Positions 34,504-46,595 of a stretch of DNA of 64,000 bases are shown piece after piece; position 1 is the stretch's first letter; each line of letters starts with the position of its first letter. The stretch spans positions 4,128,501 through 4,192,500 of the forward strand of contig CATNEN010000008.1 of assembly GCA_950097015.1 (NCBI GenBank), written 5' to 3'. Below the pieces are notes generated by a model. The model saw only the letters and a program-made list of their open reading frames with translations, searched no databases and was not told the DNA's origin. Source of the DNA: Macrostomum hystrix. Taxonomy: Eukaryota > Platyhelminthes > Macrostomidae. A program made the position numbers and the translations under genes.

Positions 34504-37500
34504 TTAAACCGCCGTAGTAACCATGGAGCCGCGGCGAGTCATCCCATTGCCAGCCGGAGCCGGCGATGCCGCAGTCGAAAAAGACGACGATGAAGACGAG
34601 GAGGAGCCGCCGCTGATCTGGGTGACGGGGCGCAGATACTGTCTATGGGCGTAGCCACGCTGGCCCCGCCCGTTCTCCACCAGCCAGTAGTTCTCGCTGT
34701 CCGTGTTGATGGCCAGCAGGAACTCGCCTCTGCGCAGCGAAAGCATCGCCGTGTCCTGGCTGACAAAGTCAACAACAGCTTCCAGGCCGTCAAGAGAGGG
34801 CGACTCTTCCTCTACGCTCATTCGCTGCTGCAGTAGCTGCTGCTGCTGTTGCTGCTGCTTCAACTGCTGCCTCTTGACCGCCTCCGCTTTCAGACTGGTG
34901 AAGTGCGACCAGAGGACCCGCTCGATTTCGGCAACCCAGAGCGCCTTCACCGCCCCATTCGCGGCCTGCAGCGTCAGCGGCGATGCCTGCTGCTTCAGGG
35001 TCACCTGGAATCTGCGCTTCTCAGAGGAGGACAGTCGGGCTGCGGGCTGCTGGTTGAGGCCCATTTCTGACACTCGAATGACTCGAACTGGGGTATATTT
35101 AATAAGCTGCTGCTGCTGCTGCTGCTGTTGCTGGCCGGAGAGTCGTTTGCAGATCAGCATGCCGCAGCTGAATAAGTAGACTCGGCGGGTCTTGTTGCTG
35201 GGTAGCAGCTTGCCATCTTCGATGATCTGAGGTGAGCGCCGAGGCGGAGTCACGGTAAATCGGAACTAGAGCAACGAGAGCTGGTGCAGGAGAATTTGAG
35301 ACAGGAAGGCCAGATAGAGAAGTGAAGCAGATGGGAAGTTGAGAAGGGTGAGGACTGAGGAGGAAAGGGGAGGAGGGAGGAGGAGAGAGAATGAGTAGGT
35401 ACGAGAAGAAAATGGAAGAGGATGGGGAGGCAAGAGGGAGAAGGGGAAGAAAATAGGGTAAAAGAGAAGAAAACGGGGGGAGAAGGGAGAGAAAAAGAGG
35501 AGAAGGGGAAGAAGCGGGGTAGAAGGGAAAGAAATGTGGGAAAGGCAAAAAAGAGGGAAAATGGGAGAACAGGTAATACAAAAGAATGGGGCAGCATTCA
35601 GTTGAGTCGCCAGTCTTTACCTGGAAATCGCCATGCAGCAGCAATCGGCCAAGATCATTGAGCACAGCCCGTTTGAGTCCCTCTACCTCGGTGAGGGCCA
35701 TGGAGTCGTTGAGCACAGACAGGGCAGCTAGCAGGCTCTGCACAGCCAGGCCGAGGGCTCCACGCTGCTCGGGGCAGGCCCGCTGCATCTCGGCCAGCAG
35801 CAGCTGGTACTTCTGCACTCGCTGCACCGGCTTGAGCAGGTAGGCGCCAAGGGGCAGCGGAGCCGAGCCGCCGGACGCATCGTCGCTCAGGTGCAGAAGG
35901 GTTTCGCAGCGCTCTGCGGTGATTGGGTGGGGATATGGGATGAAGGATGATGAAGGATGACTAGGGGATGAATGATTGTGAAATCGAGAGCGATAATTCT
36001 TGGGAATCGATTGGGGTGATTCTAGGGAACCGATTGGGATAATTCTAGGGAATCGATTGGGATGATTCTAGGGAATCGATTGGGGCGATTCTAGGGAATC
36101 GATTGGGATGATTCTAGGGAATCGATTGGGATGATTCTAGGGAATCGATTGGGATGATTCTAGGGAATCGATTGGGGTGATTCTAGGGAATCGATTGGGA
36201 TAATTCTAGGGAATCGATTGGGATGATTCTAGGGAATCGATTGGGAAAATTCTTGGGAATCGATTGGGATAATTCTTGGGAATCGATTGGGATGATTCTA
36301 GGGAATCGATTGGGATAATTCTTGGGAATCGATTGGGATGACCCTTTTAAAAAAGATAATTCTACGAAAGAAGTGGGGAGAATTGCCAGCCGTCCTGTGG
36401 AAGAAGGCAAACGGTTCTCACGCAGGAACGGGTGATTTCGTCCCAGGCGTGCCAGCAGTGAGTCAGCGGCCGGCTTGTTCAAGCAGTACTGCTGATAGAC
36501 CTGGAGCCCGTCGCAGTGCTTCTGGAAGCACTGGGCCACGTCGGCCTCAGACTCGGCAGCGAGCAGGTCCGGCAGCAGCTGGTCACGGTGAAATGCCAGC
36601 AGGTCCGGCCAGTTGGCCAGCAGCTCGCAGGCGTCACCGGCCAGCTCAGCCGGCGGCGACTCGTCCGATGACACCGCGTCCCAGACTCGCTGAAGGTCTT
36701 CAACGTAGCGACGCTCGGTCTCGATGAGCTCCTGTTCCAAAAGGGGATAAGGAAATTGGGATAATTCAAATTAAATTCTAGGGGGGATTTGGGATTTTTC
36801 TTTTCAGAGAACTTCAGATGACTTTGATGTGGAGTTTTTGGGGAGATTTTAAATGGGAAATTAGGGGAATAAGTGGGAGTGATTACTGTTGCCGATTTCC
36901 AGGTAGTTTAAACTAATACGAGATTACATTGGGACATTCTTGATGAGATAAAAAATAACTACAGGAGGACTGCGGGCGCTAGTCCTCAGTAGACCCGCAG
37001 CCAGCGAGGAGGCAACTCTGCCCATTTCCCTGACTCCCGAGCACACGCTCACACAGGTGTGTACATCTCTCCTGACTTTCTCATCGTCAGGCATTGTACA
37101 CTCTTACCGTGCCTTGGAGGTTGGCCATCAATAGGTGTAAATTGCACGATAAGCCCCCAAGCCTTCTCTCCGCGGCTGCGCTCTAAATAAATGTGGCCTC
37201 AGCGCGGAATCGAACTCGGGGATTTTTTTCATATTCGATTTTTAGTCAGTTGTGTAAAATATTATTATTAGAATAATTTTATTTTTAGATACTGGGATAG
37301 TTACAAATGGGATTTTAATTCTGAAATGATTGGGACATAACGGGATGATTAAAGTCAGCGATGTTGGGATAATAAAGACTAATAAGAGACTACGGAGATA
37401 ATCTTCATGAGATTCTTATACTGTTAAGAGGAATATTTTTTATGAAAAAAAGTTATTCGGTGATATTGGGATGATTCTTATGAAGTTACTCGTACAGATA

Positions 37501-40500
37501 GACAGATAATTCTACTGGCATTTGGGGTAAAAAGTACAAAGGTACTCTGAAGGGATATGGGATATTTTAAAACAGGTAACCGATCCCATCGCGTTGATAC
37601 CCGCAAAGCCGGATTCTGCTGTCGAGAGATGTCTTCAGTGGCGACCGCATCAGCGGCCAGCTCCGCCGCGTTGCCGATTGTTGACGAAGATTTTGTCATC
37701 GTCATCGACCTTGTGAGCGCCGTCGACGAAGCGTCGAAATTGTTGTCGTCTCCATCGACGTCGGCTTCGTTGCCTTCAGCGGCGGACTCTGCCGCGGCCA
37801 GCTGCATTCGGCAGCGCATCAGGTCGGCCCGCTGACGAGCCAGAGTGGCGCCCAGGGTCTGCGCCCTGCTGGCCAGGGTGGCGAGCTGCGTGCGCAGAGC
37901 CGGCGGCGCCATCAGGTCGCTCAGGGTGTCCAGGTTCGACACGCTCGGCTGCCTACACAGCAGGTCGTCCAGCTCGTCGATTCCTACGTCGCTGCGGCCG
38001 AGGATGTCCATGCCGATGCTGGCCCAGTCCTCGGTGCGGCGGGCTAGTTCGGCTAGTTCGGCATTGCGTCGATGCATCTGACGCCTGCGCTCGATGTCGG
38101 CTTCGGCCTGGCGGCACACTTCGCCAAGTTGGGAGGCCAGCTCCGGCCTGGGTGCGATGGGATATTGGTGGGGAATTAGCAAAGGTTCGAGTTGAAATTA
38201 GGAAGGAATTCCTATTGGGAAGAAGGTAGGGAATTACAAAATAAATTATCTCGCAGAAGGGCTGCTAGCAATGGCGCATCATTTGGTGACACTCGACATG
38301 CAGCCAGTTAAAGGGTAATTCTGCCCGTTCCGCTGGCTCCTGAGCACATACTTATACAGGTGTGTACTCTTTCACTGTGCCTTGGCGCTCAAGAGCATAA
38401 ATTGCACGACAAGCCCCCAAGCCTTCTCTCTGCGTAAGAAGGCTTGATCTTAGGAAATTATGAAATTCCCCAAAAATAGAGGAAAATTTAGGGAAAAAAT
38501 GGGAATTCCAAAAATGTGCGAATTTCCTAACAAAACAATGGGTTTTTCGTAGAAAAGTGATTGCACGGGAATTTCCGTATAAATCGAGACTCTGTCCAGG
38601 TACTCACCGTTCATTAGAAGTCGCCTTGCTAATGAGACTCTTTGCCTCTTTGAGCAGGCGCTCGGCTTCTTCAATATCCGCCTCTGGCGCGTCACCCATT
38701 CGTTCCTTCAGTGCGGCGGCCACCCGTGTTGCTTCCTCGGCTAGCATAACGGCGGCCAGTTGCCTAGCAACCGGACCCTGACGACGCTCCGTCCAGGCCG
38801 CATTGAAAGCCGATTCGGCGTCGGCTACGCGGCGAAGAACACGATTAACTGCGACGGCGTCTGAGAAACGATCGCCCTGAGTTCTGGCCCTGCGCTCGAT
38901 GCTGGCTATGAGGGTCTCACCGTGCTCCTGAGCGGTTGGGAAAGTGGGCGGGTAAGGCAATCTGGGATTTGAGAAGTCTAGGATTTGAGAAATCTAGGAT
39001 TTGAGAAATCTAGGATTTGAGAAATCTAGGATTTGAGAAGTCTAGGATTTGAGAAGTCTAGGATTTGAGAAATCTAGGATTTGAGAAATCTAGGATTTGA
39101 GAAATCTAGGATTTGAGAAATCTAGGATTTGAGAAATCTAGGATTTGAGAAATCTAGGATTTGAGAAGTCTAGGATTTGAGAAGTCTAGGATTTGAGAAA
39201 TCTAGGATTTGAGAAGTCTGGGATTTGAGAAGTCTAGGATTTGAGAAATCTAGGATTTGAGAAATCTAGGATTTGAGAAGTCTGGGATTTGAGAAGTCTA
39301 GGATTTGAGAAATCTAGGATTTGAGAAATCTAGGATTTGAGAAATCTAGGATTTGAGAAGTCTAGGATTTGAGAAATCTAGGATTTGAGAAATCTAGGAT
39401 TTGAGAAGTCTAGGATTTGAGAAGTCTAGGATTTGAGAAATCTACGATTTGAGAAATCTAGGATTTGAGAAGTCTGGGATTTGAGAAGTCTAGGATTTGA
39501 GAAATCTAGGATTTGAGAAATCTAGGATTTGAGAAATCTAGGATTTGAGAAATCTAGGATTTGAGAAATCTAGGATTTGAGAAGTCTAGGATTTGAGAAA
39601 TCTAGGATTTGAGAAATCTGTGATCTGATATTTGAGATTTTGATAATCTTAAATTTATAATTTAAGAAACTCGATAACGGATCGATTTTGATCTCGATCG
39701 TTCGGTGGTCGCGATACCAAACAAGGAACGTGAATGGCTGCAGAAACAGTCGCCTGTTTGCCAAATAATCATTTGAGACGCACATAAGTAATTATTAGTA
39801 GGAAATTTTAGAAACCTAAGTCGCGTGTCACGAAAAGCCCACAGAAATCCCAGTTTAATTGGTGTCACAAGCGTTAAGGACAGAGAGAAAAAATGACTGA
39901 AAGAGAGGCTTGAATGTATATACTAGAACTAAAGGGACCCCAACTAATTGCCGTTACTCCAACTGCATAGACCGAGCGGCTAGGCTTGAGTAGGCCGTGC
40001 AGAAGTACAAAAAGTGCGCCGGACAATGGACGGGACAATATAAATAGATTTCGTGCTCCTTACCTAGATAATGAAGTTATATAATAGATAACTGCGGTAT
40101 TAGCCAATCATTAACCATTTGTGGACTAACATATATATTTTTAGGAAACTTGGGATTAAACGGATAATTTAAAGGGTTGTGGAGTAGGAGGCTATATATT
40201 TGTCTAGATTAGGGATTTTTTCAATTCAGGATTGGGATACTATGAGGGATAATTATAATTGTCAGGGGTTGGGATTCTAAGGACTATTCAAATGGCTAGA
40301 TATTAGGATTCTAAGGACTATTCTAATGGCTAGAGATTGGGATTCTAATGACTATTCTAATGGCTAGAGATTGGGATTCTAAGGACTATTCTAATGGCTA
40401 GATATTGGGATTCTAAGGACTATTCTAATGGCTAGATATTGGGATTCTAAGGACTATTCTAATGGCTAGAGATTGGGATTCTAAGGACTATTCTAATGGC

Positions 40501-43500
40501 TAGATATTGGGATTCTAAGGACTATTCTAATGGCTAGATATTGGGATTCTAATGACTATTCTAATGGCTAGATATTGGGATTCTAAGGACTATTCTAAGG
40601 GCTAGATATTGGGATTCTAAGGACTATTCTAATGGCTAGATATTGGGATTCTAATGACTATTCTAATGGCTAGATATTGGGATTCTAAGGACTATTCTAA
40701 TGGCTAGATATTGGGATTCTAATGACTATTCTAATGGCTAGATATTGGGATTCTAATGACTATTCTAATGGCTAGATATTGGGATTCTAAGGACTATTCT
40801 AATGGCTAGATATTGGGATTCTAATGACTATTCTAATGGCTAGATATTAGGATTCTAAGGACTATTCTAATGGCTAGAGATTGGGATTCTAAGGACTATT
40901 CTAATGGCTAGATATTGGGATTCTAAGGACTATTCTAATGGCTAGATATTGGGATTCTAAGGACTATTCTAATGGCTAGATATTGGGATTCTAAGGACTA
41001 TTCTAATGGCTAGAGATTGGGATTCTAAGGACTATTCTAATGGCTAGATATTGGGATTCTAAGGACTATTCTAAGGGCTAGAGATTGGGATTCAATGGAT
41101 TATTTCAACGGCTAGGGCTAAGCACAAGTTGAATGACAGCTGAAGATAGGGATTTCAAACCAGTTGAGAAAGTGACAGATTGGTGACTGATAACTCACCT
41201 TGGCACTATGCAAGTCTGCCAGAATTTCATCTTTCAAAGCATCCTGTCGCCGAATCTGAGCCAGCAGGTCAGCCAGACTGTCAGACAGTGCCTCCTCGGC
41301 CAGACTGGCGATGCACTGGTCAGCCGCGGACACTATCGACCCGGCGTGCCTGGTGTAGGACTCGACCGCAGCCCGCCTCTCGATCCACTGATCGTGGCAA
41401 TAGTCAAGGCGACCGCCCAGGTCCGGGCAAAGATCCTCGGGCCCGGCAACAGGGGTCAGCTGATCAATATCCTCGCGGATGCTAGTTGATGGGCCAGTGA
41501 TTTTATCCATCGACTTGCCGCCCAGGAGATGAAGCAGCTTATTAACATAATGAGATCTGGTTAGGCCGGCCAGTACACCTGAAGGCCTGAGTACAATTAG
41601 GCCGCTTAGACTGCCAGCTGGAGCAAACGACGGGCCAAATCCGGCCAGGATTAACTCCATGCAGCTCAGCACCCGACTCCAGGTGGACTTCCGCCTGAGT
41701 GTTATTGGGTTTCAATCACTTACTGGTAAGATTGGCGGAGTTAAAATACCCATGGAAACTGCTCTAAAATACCCAGGGAAACTGCTTTAAAATACCCATG
41801 GAAACTGCTCTAAACTACCCATGGAAACTGCTCTAAAATACCCATGGAAACTGATCTAAACTACCCATGGAAACTGCTCTAAAATACCCATGGAAACTGA
41901 TCTAAAATACCCATGGAAACTGCCCTAAACTACCCATGGAAACTGCCCTAAACTACCCATGGAAACTGCCCTAAACTACCCAGGGAAACTGCTTTAAAAT
42001 ACCCATGGAAACTGCTCTAAACTACCCATGGAAACTGCTCTAAAATACCCATGGAAACTGCTCTAAAATACCCATGGAAACTGCTCTAAAATACCCATGG
42101 AAACTGTTCTAAACTACCCATGAAAACTGCTCTAAAATACCCATGGAAACTGTTCTAAACTACCCATGAAAACTGCTCTAAAATACCCATGGAAACTGTT
42201 CTAAACTACCCAGGGAAACTGCTCTAAAATACCCAGGGAAACTGCTTTAAAATACCCATGGAAACTGCTCTAAAATACCCATGGAAACTGTTCTAAACTA
42301 CCCAGGGAAACTGCTCTAAAATACCCAGGGAAACTGCTCTAAAATACCCATGGAAACTGCTCTAAAATACCCATGAAAACTGCTCTAAAATACCCAGGGA
42401 AACTGCTCTAAACTACCCATGGAAACTGCCCTAAACTACCCATGGAAACTGCCCTAAACTACCCATGGAAACTGCTCTAAACTACCCAGGGAAACTGCTC
42501 TAAAATACCCATGGAAACTGCCCTAAACTACCCAGGGAAACTGCTCTAAAAAATATCAAAATTGCTCTAAAATACCCAGGGAAACTGCTCTAAAATACCC
42601 ATGAAAACTGCTCTAAAATACCCAGGGAAACTGCTCTAAACTACCCATGGAAACTGTCCTAAAATACCCATGGAAACTGCTCTAAAATACCCATGGAAAC
42701 TGTTCTAAACTACCCAGGGAAACTGCTCTAAAATACCCAGGGAAACTGCTTTAAAATACCCATGGAAACTGCTCTAAAATACCCATGGAAACTGCCCTAA
42801 ACTACCCAGGGAAACTGCTCTAAAATACCCACGAATCTGCTCGAAATTACCCAGGGAAACTGCTCGAAATTACCCAGGGAAACAGCTCTAAAATACCCAT
42901 GGAAACTGCTTATAAGACCCATGGAAACTTCCCTAATAGACCCATGGAAACTGCTCAAAAGACTCATGGAAACTGTACTAAAAGATTCACGGTTACTGCC
43001 CTTAAAGAGAAAAATAACTGCCCCAGATTACATCTAAAAAAACCAAAGAACACAAAAATAGCGAATCAATTCTACTGAAAGATTTTAACAGCTCACCTGT
43101 CAATTAGAATTAGAAACTTTGGTTGCCCTGGCAACGATGTCGCTTCCCCATTCTCCGGTTGGTCCAGCTCGCCTCCATCAGCACTGGATGGCTTTGCCGC
43201 AGCTTCGTCAGCAGCAGCGGCGCAGGCCACTCGAATAAGGTACGCAGCCAGCTGGCAGAAGTGAGCCAAATCCGGGTCAGGCCGGCTGGTCTCCGGCAAA
43301 GTAATGAGCCAGCGACCCTGACGATCCCGACCGCCAGTCAGTAGAATGAATCGCTCCTGAAGAGCTTCGGCTACTTCAACTATGCCGATTGTGTCAGTTG
43401 ATTCTGATCTTTTAATCGCTGGAGCATCGTTGCCGTCAATCTGGATTGAATCACCCGGCACAGGAGACTCGGATTCTGCTGTCTCCGTCGTCAGAGTACC

Positions 43501-43608
43501 AGTTGATGACGATGAAAGCGAGTTGGATGCAGCCGCAGCATCCACTATTTCCATCGCTGATGGCAAGTCGCCTTCATTAATACTGTCAGTTTCGGCAGTG
43601 GTTTCCAT
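34504..43608 (-). CDS. MCF2L: Dbs/MCF2L-type Rho guanine-nucleotide exchange factor (seven exons)
   Basis: DH-PH proteins of the Dbl/Dbs class load GTP onto Rho-family GTPases at membranes. Exons: 43608-43097, 41694-41199, 38927-38608, 38147-37601, 36731-36422, 35913-35621, 35226-34504; phases close at all six junctions (1,066 aa). Order: acidic/Ser-rich leader; Sec14/CRAL-TRIO domain across exons 1 and 2 (KFLILIDR, then LSGLIVLRPSG and DLGGRLDYCHDQW); spectrin-like helices (exons 2 to 4); DH domain in exons 5 and 6 (ELIETERRYVEDLQRVWD and LLKPVQRVQKYQLLLAEMQ); PH domain from about residue 827 with its C-helix Trp in ALWVAEIERVL; SH3 at about 975-1026 (AVVDF, NYWLVENG, YLRP). Two polyGln runs interrupt and follow the PH domain. 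Kalirin/Trio share parts of this order but are far longer. The exon 4 donor (GTATCA) is weak. Confidence 0.88.
35290..35580 (+). repeat. purine tract in RhoGEF intron 6
   Basis: Nearly 300 bp of GGAAGGGGAGGA-type purine-rich sequence on the plus strand, hence a pyrimidine tract on the gene strand. It lies between exon 6 and the PH/SH3 exon. Confidence 0.85.
36000..36345 (+). repeat. 24-bp minisatellite in RhoGEF intron 5
   Basis: About 14 units of GGGATGATTCTAGGGAATCG plus ATTG. Confidence 0.95.
36952..37222 (-). mobile_element. tRNA-derived SINE copy 6 (with B box)
   Basis: A minus-orientation copy in RhoGEF intron 4. It has the AGGAGGACTGCGGGC tail junction, the GCCAGCGAGGAGGCAA, TGTACACTCTTACCGTGCC and CTTCTCTCCGCGGCTGCGC segments, and a reverse-strand B-box-like GAGTTCGATTCCGCGC. 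The A-box head is truncated. Confidence 0.82.
38252..38440 (-). mobile_element. tRNA-derived SINE copy 7 (fragment)
   Basis: A minus-orientation, diverged and internally deleted copy in RhoGEF intron 3. It retains GCGCATCATTTGGTGACACT, GCTGGCTCCTGAGCACA and AAGCCTTCTCTCTGCG. Confidence 0.75.
38960..39620 (+). repeat. 16-bp minisatellite in RhoGEF intron 2
   Basis: About 41 units of GATTTGAGAAATCTAG or the GAAGTCTAG variant, starting about 30 bp from exon 3. Confidence 0.96.
40255..41095 (+). repeat. 34-bp minisatellite in RhoGEF intron 2
   Basis: About 24 units of GGGATTCTAAGGACTATTCT then AATGGCTAGATATT, with AGAGATT and AATGACT variants. This is a second, unrelated array in the same intron. 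Confidence 0.96.
41735..42970 (+). repeat. 23-bp minisatellite in RhoGEF intron 1
   Basis: About 53 units of AAAATACCCATGGAAACTGC plus TCT, with CAGGG, AACTACC and CCCT variants. The array fills most of the 1.4-kb intron. Confidence 0.96.
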
Positions 43609-43669
43609 GGAGACGATAGCAATGGAATTTCCTAATAACTTTATAATTTACAGTGCCGTCTACTAATAG

Positions 43670-46460
43670 GAAATTATGGGTAGCCACAAACAGCCACAGC
43701 TGTGAATGGCATGGTTGCAACTGAAAATAGGGTTGCTTATTGTAATAGTTTAAATCTTAGCACATTCTAGGCCATGAGATTCGATAATTTTTTTACTATT
43801 CTAATATATTATTGTACCATGTTACTGTCACATTATCATGCAGCATCTTCAGCCTATTGAATTATTTTCTTAGAATTGTTTACTTTGTTTAACTGCACCA
43901 TTTTTGTTTTAATGCACCGATGCACCGAATTTATAAAAGTTTTAATGAAGTGGAGAAATTTGAGGAGAGACGCGAAAAACAGATACAAATAAGCATGTGT
44001 AAGGGAGTGGAAAGTCGACCTAGCATTACCTAACGTTTTTCGCTACTTTCGGAATAAGAAAGCTTGAATATTGAAGTGTTTGCCTTAAAGTTTTTTCTAG
44101 AAGACATTGAGAAAGAGAAGTGAATAAAGTGAAGGGAGAGCTGTAACCCTAGATCCACTGGTAATGCCCAAGACGGACTGAAGAGTAATTGAAGAGTAAT
44201 AAGATTTAGGAAATATTGATAAAGAGCAATAAAGAAGGATAAAGATGGATAAATAGTGATAAAGACTGATACAGAGTACTTACAAAAATAATACAGTAAA
44301 GTTATAATTGCAAGTAAATAGAAGGTATAAACTATAAATTTCGGCCATATTGAACGTATAACACTACCAGATTAAATACATAATGTGAATAACTAAAGAC
44401 ACTCATAAGTTTGCCATAAGACAATATATTCTTTAATATATGTTAGTATAACTGTGTGTTCTCAACTAACACTAGGCCCCCTAACTTATTCATGCAAAAA
44501 ATTATGGGGCAAAGAAAACTACTACAAAGACACTTTTGAAGTCCAAGCATTTTTGCATGTAGGGGCTTAATCAACATGCATGGTGTATACTTGCTACAAT
44601 TTAAATGCTTCAGCACAAAAATAATCATTAACTTTAAAAAATAATACATTTATGAACAAAAAATCTAATTTATTAAAAGCATAAACTGATTATACACTGA
44701 ATCAATTTTAATTTTACAGCATACATGTAGGCTACAAATCATGGAAAATAAGGTTAATTTAAAATAAGCTTAGCTGCTTTTGTAAATCTTATCCAGCCAG
44801 TCTCAAGGCAACTGAGCTTAGCTATTTGAAAAACTGCCCTCCTGCTGCAGTTATAAAGTGGTTAATGTGTAAATGCTCAACTTTATAAGTACAAATAAAA
44901 TGCACAAGTATAGATAGGATTATGCTCATGATTGAATGCCTGCAAATACTAATTCAAATAAGTTGTCCCTTAAGCAGAGGTGGACCCAATGGAGGCAAGG
45001 TCTGTATGTATCTAAGACAGTGATATACCCTCTACCTTAAATATGTATATGCAGTAGAAACCCAGTGTTTTAGTAAACTAACAAACCTAGTGCATCAGAT
45101 CATTGGTTATTGGCGATACATTTCAGAGTTGCAGGCAGTTTAATCCCTTAATGCCCGTAAATAATTAAACATGCAAAACTAGGAGATTGTTAAGTTTCAA
45201 GCTTATAATTATATTAGGCCTATTAAATATTATTCAATACAAGAAGCAGGTCTGAATTTGTGATATTCTGCAAACATTAGCAACATTAACTTTGTAACAC
45301 AGGACTCACTCAGCAAAAATACTCAGAACTTTAGAGCTACGTTAAAGCCATCCACAAATGTAAGAAATAAAAGTCAACTATGAATCGTCTTAATTGCTTG
45401 CTGAAATATTACCTAAAAGCTTTAAGTAAAAAGTAAACGTCTCATTCAAAAATTCGCTGAAAAAATATTTTTATATAGTAAAATCGCTGATTTTTGGAAA
45501 GGCATAAAAATACAATAACATAGGACTGTAGGACAAAAATTAAAAAGAAACAAAATAGTCGATAAATCTAGGAAAATGGAAAATTAAATTGGCTTAAAAT
45601 GCAAACGCACTATAACAAATCAATTTATGAAGCGGGATAACAGTGTACTTCCTTTTTAGTTCTTTTATATTTTTGCTGTTAAATTGCTCTAAGTTATGGA
45701 ATTATAGACAATAACCCGCTTTTCTATTGGCATCCCAAAAAATAGGGATGTTAAATATGTTAAACTTAACAGTAGACATACAAAAGGTAGGGGTTTTCCC
45801 CCTGGCAGTTTTTTGTACTGCACCCGAACGCAGCTTAACCACAGTACACCATCGCATAGTCTGTCAACCAATCAGTCACCACCCAATGCTGTTAGCATTC
45901 AGGCGCTGCCAAAAAATTTTCATGGCGGGAATTTCGCCCCACCCATTGCTATAAAATCGGGCGCAAAATGGCTTGGCAGTCATTTTTACCCACGCTAAAA
46001 CCTTTCGGCCTCGGCCTCCACGATAAAGACTTGATTGGTTAAACCGACAGGCAACTTATGGCTAATTAAGATTCATTCACGGCGCAATAACAGTTCGGCT
46101 GGTAGCATCATGGCCCAGATGATGACAAGGTTCTGACCCTGACCTGACCTGACAGAAATACATTCTTTAAAAGTCAAATTGACAGCTGAGAATGTGAGAC
46201 CCTTCGTTCGCTTCCAGATCCCACGTGAGTCATCTCGTGCGATACAGTTTCACTTCACTATCCTAATGTTTGAGTAGAGTTTTCCTTTGCTGTTCGGTTG
46301 CATCTTGAGCTTGGTTATTGGCAGGGACCCTCCGTGGCCCTTTGAACCGCTCACAATGCATGAAATTAGAGAGCATCTTTTCGATTCGTTTTAAGTCATT
46401 CAACTTCGTGTCGAGGTCGCATCTGTCGGAATGAAATTGTTCTGACAATTAACATCCTTC
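43670..46460. other. intergenic stretch, promoter-like block but no exon seen
   Basis: About 2.8 kb of AT-rich sequence between the divergently placed RhoGEF (-) and secreted gene A (+). At 45,865-45,960 there are CCAAT-type motifs followed by CTATAAAAT, resembling a core promoter, but no ORF follows within 600 bp. At 45,787-45,835 there is a GC-rich motif also seen at 48,452-48,496. Confidence 0.5.
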
Positions 46461-46467
46461 CATGGTC

Positions 46468-46475
46468 ATATATAT
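46468..46475 (+). promoter_or_regulatory. TATA-like box of secreted gene A
   Basis: TATATATT about 125 bp upstream of the proposed ATG at 46596. Confidence 0.35.
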
Positions 46476-46595
46476 TTGAGTTCGAGTAATGCGATCCGAT
46501 TTTGATCGCATGCGCGTCCTGGCGCAAGACCTCGAGTTTTCACAAATAGCAATTCAACTAAATCTGCGTTCTGTTTATTGCTATCCTACTTAAGA

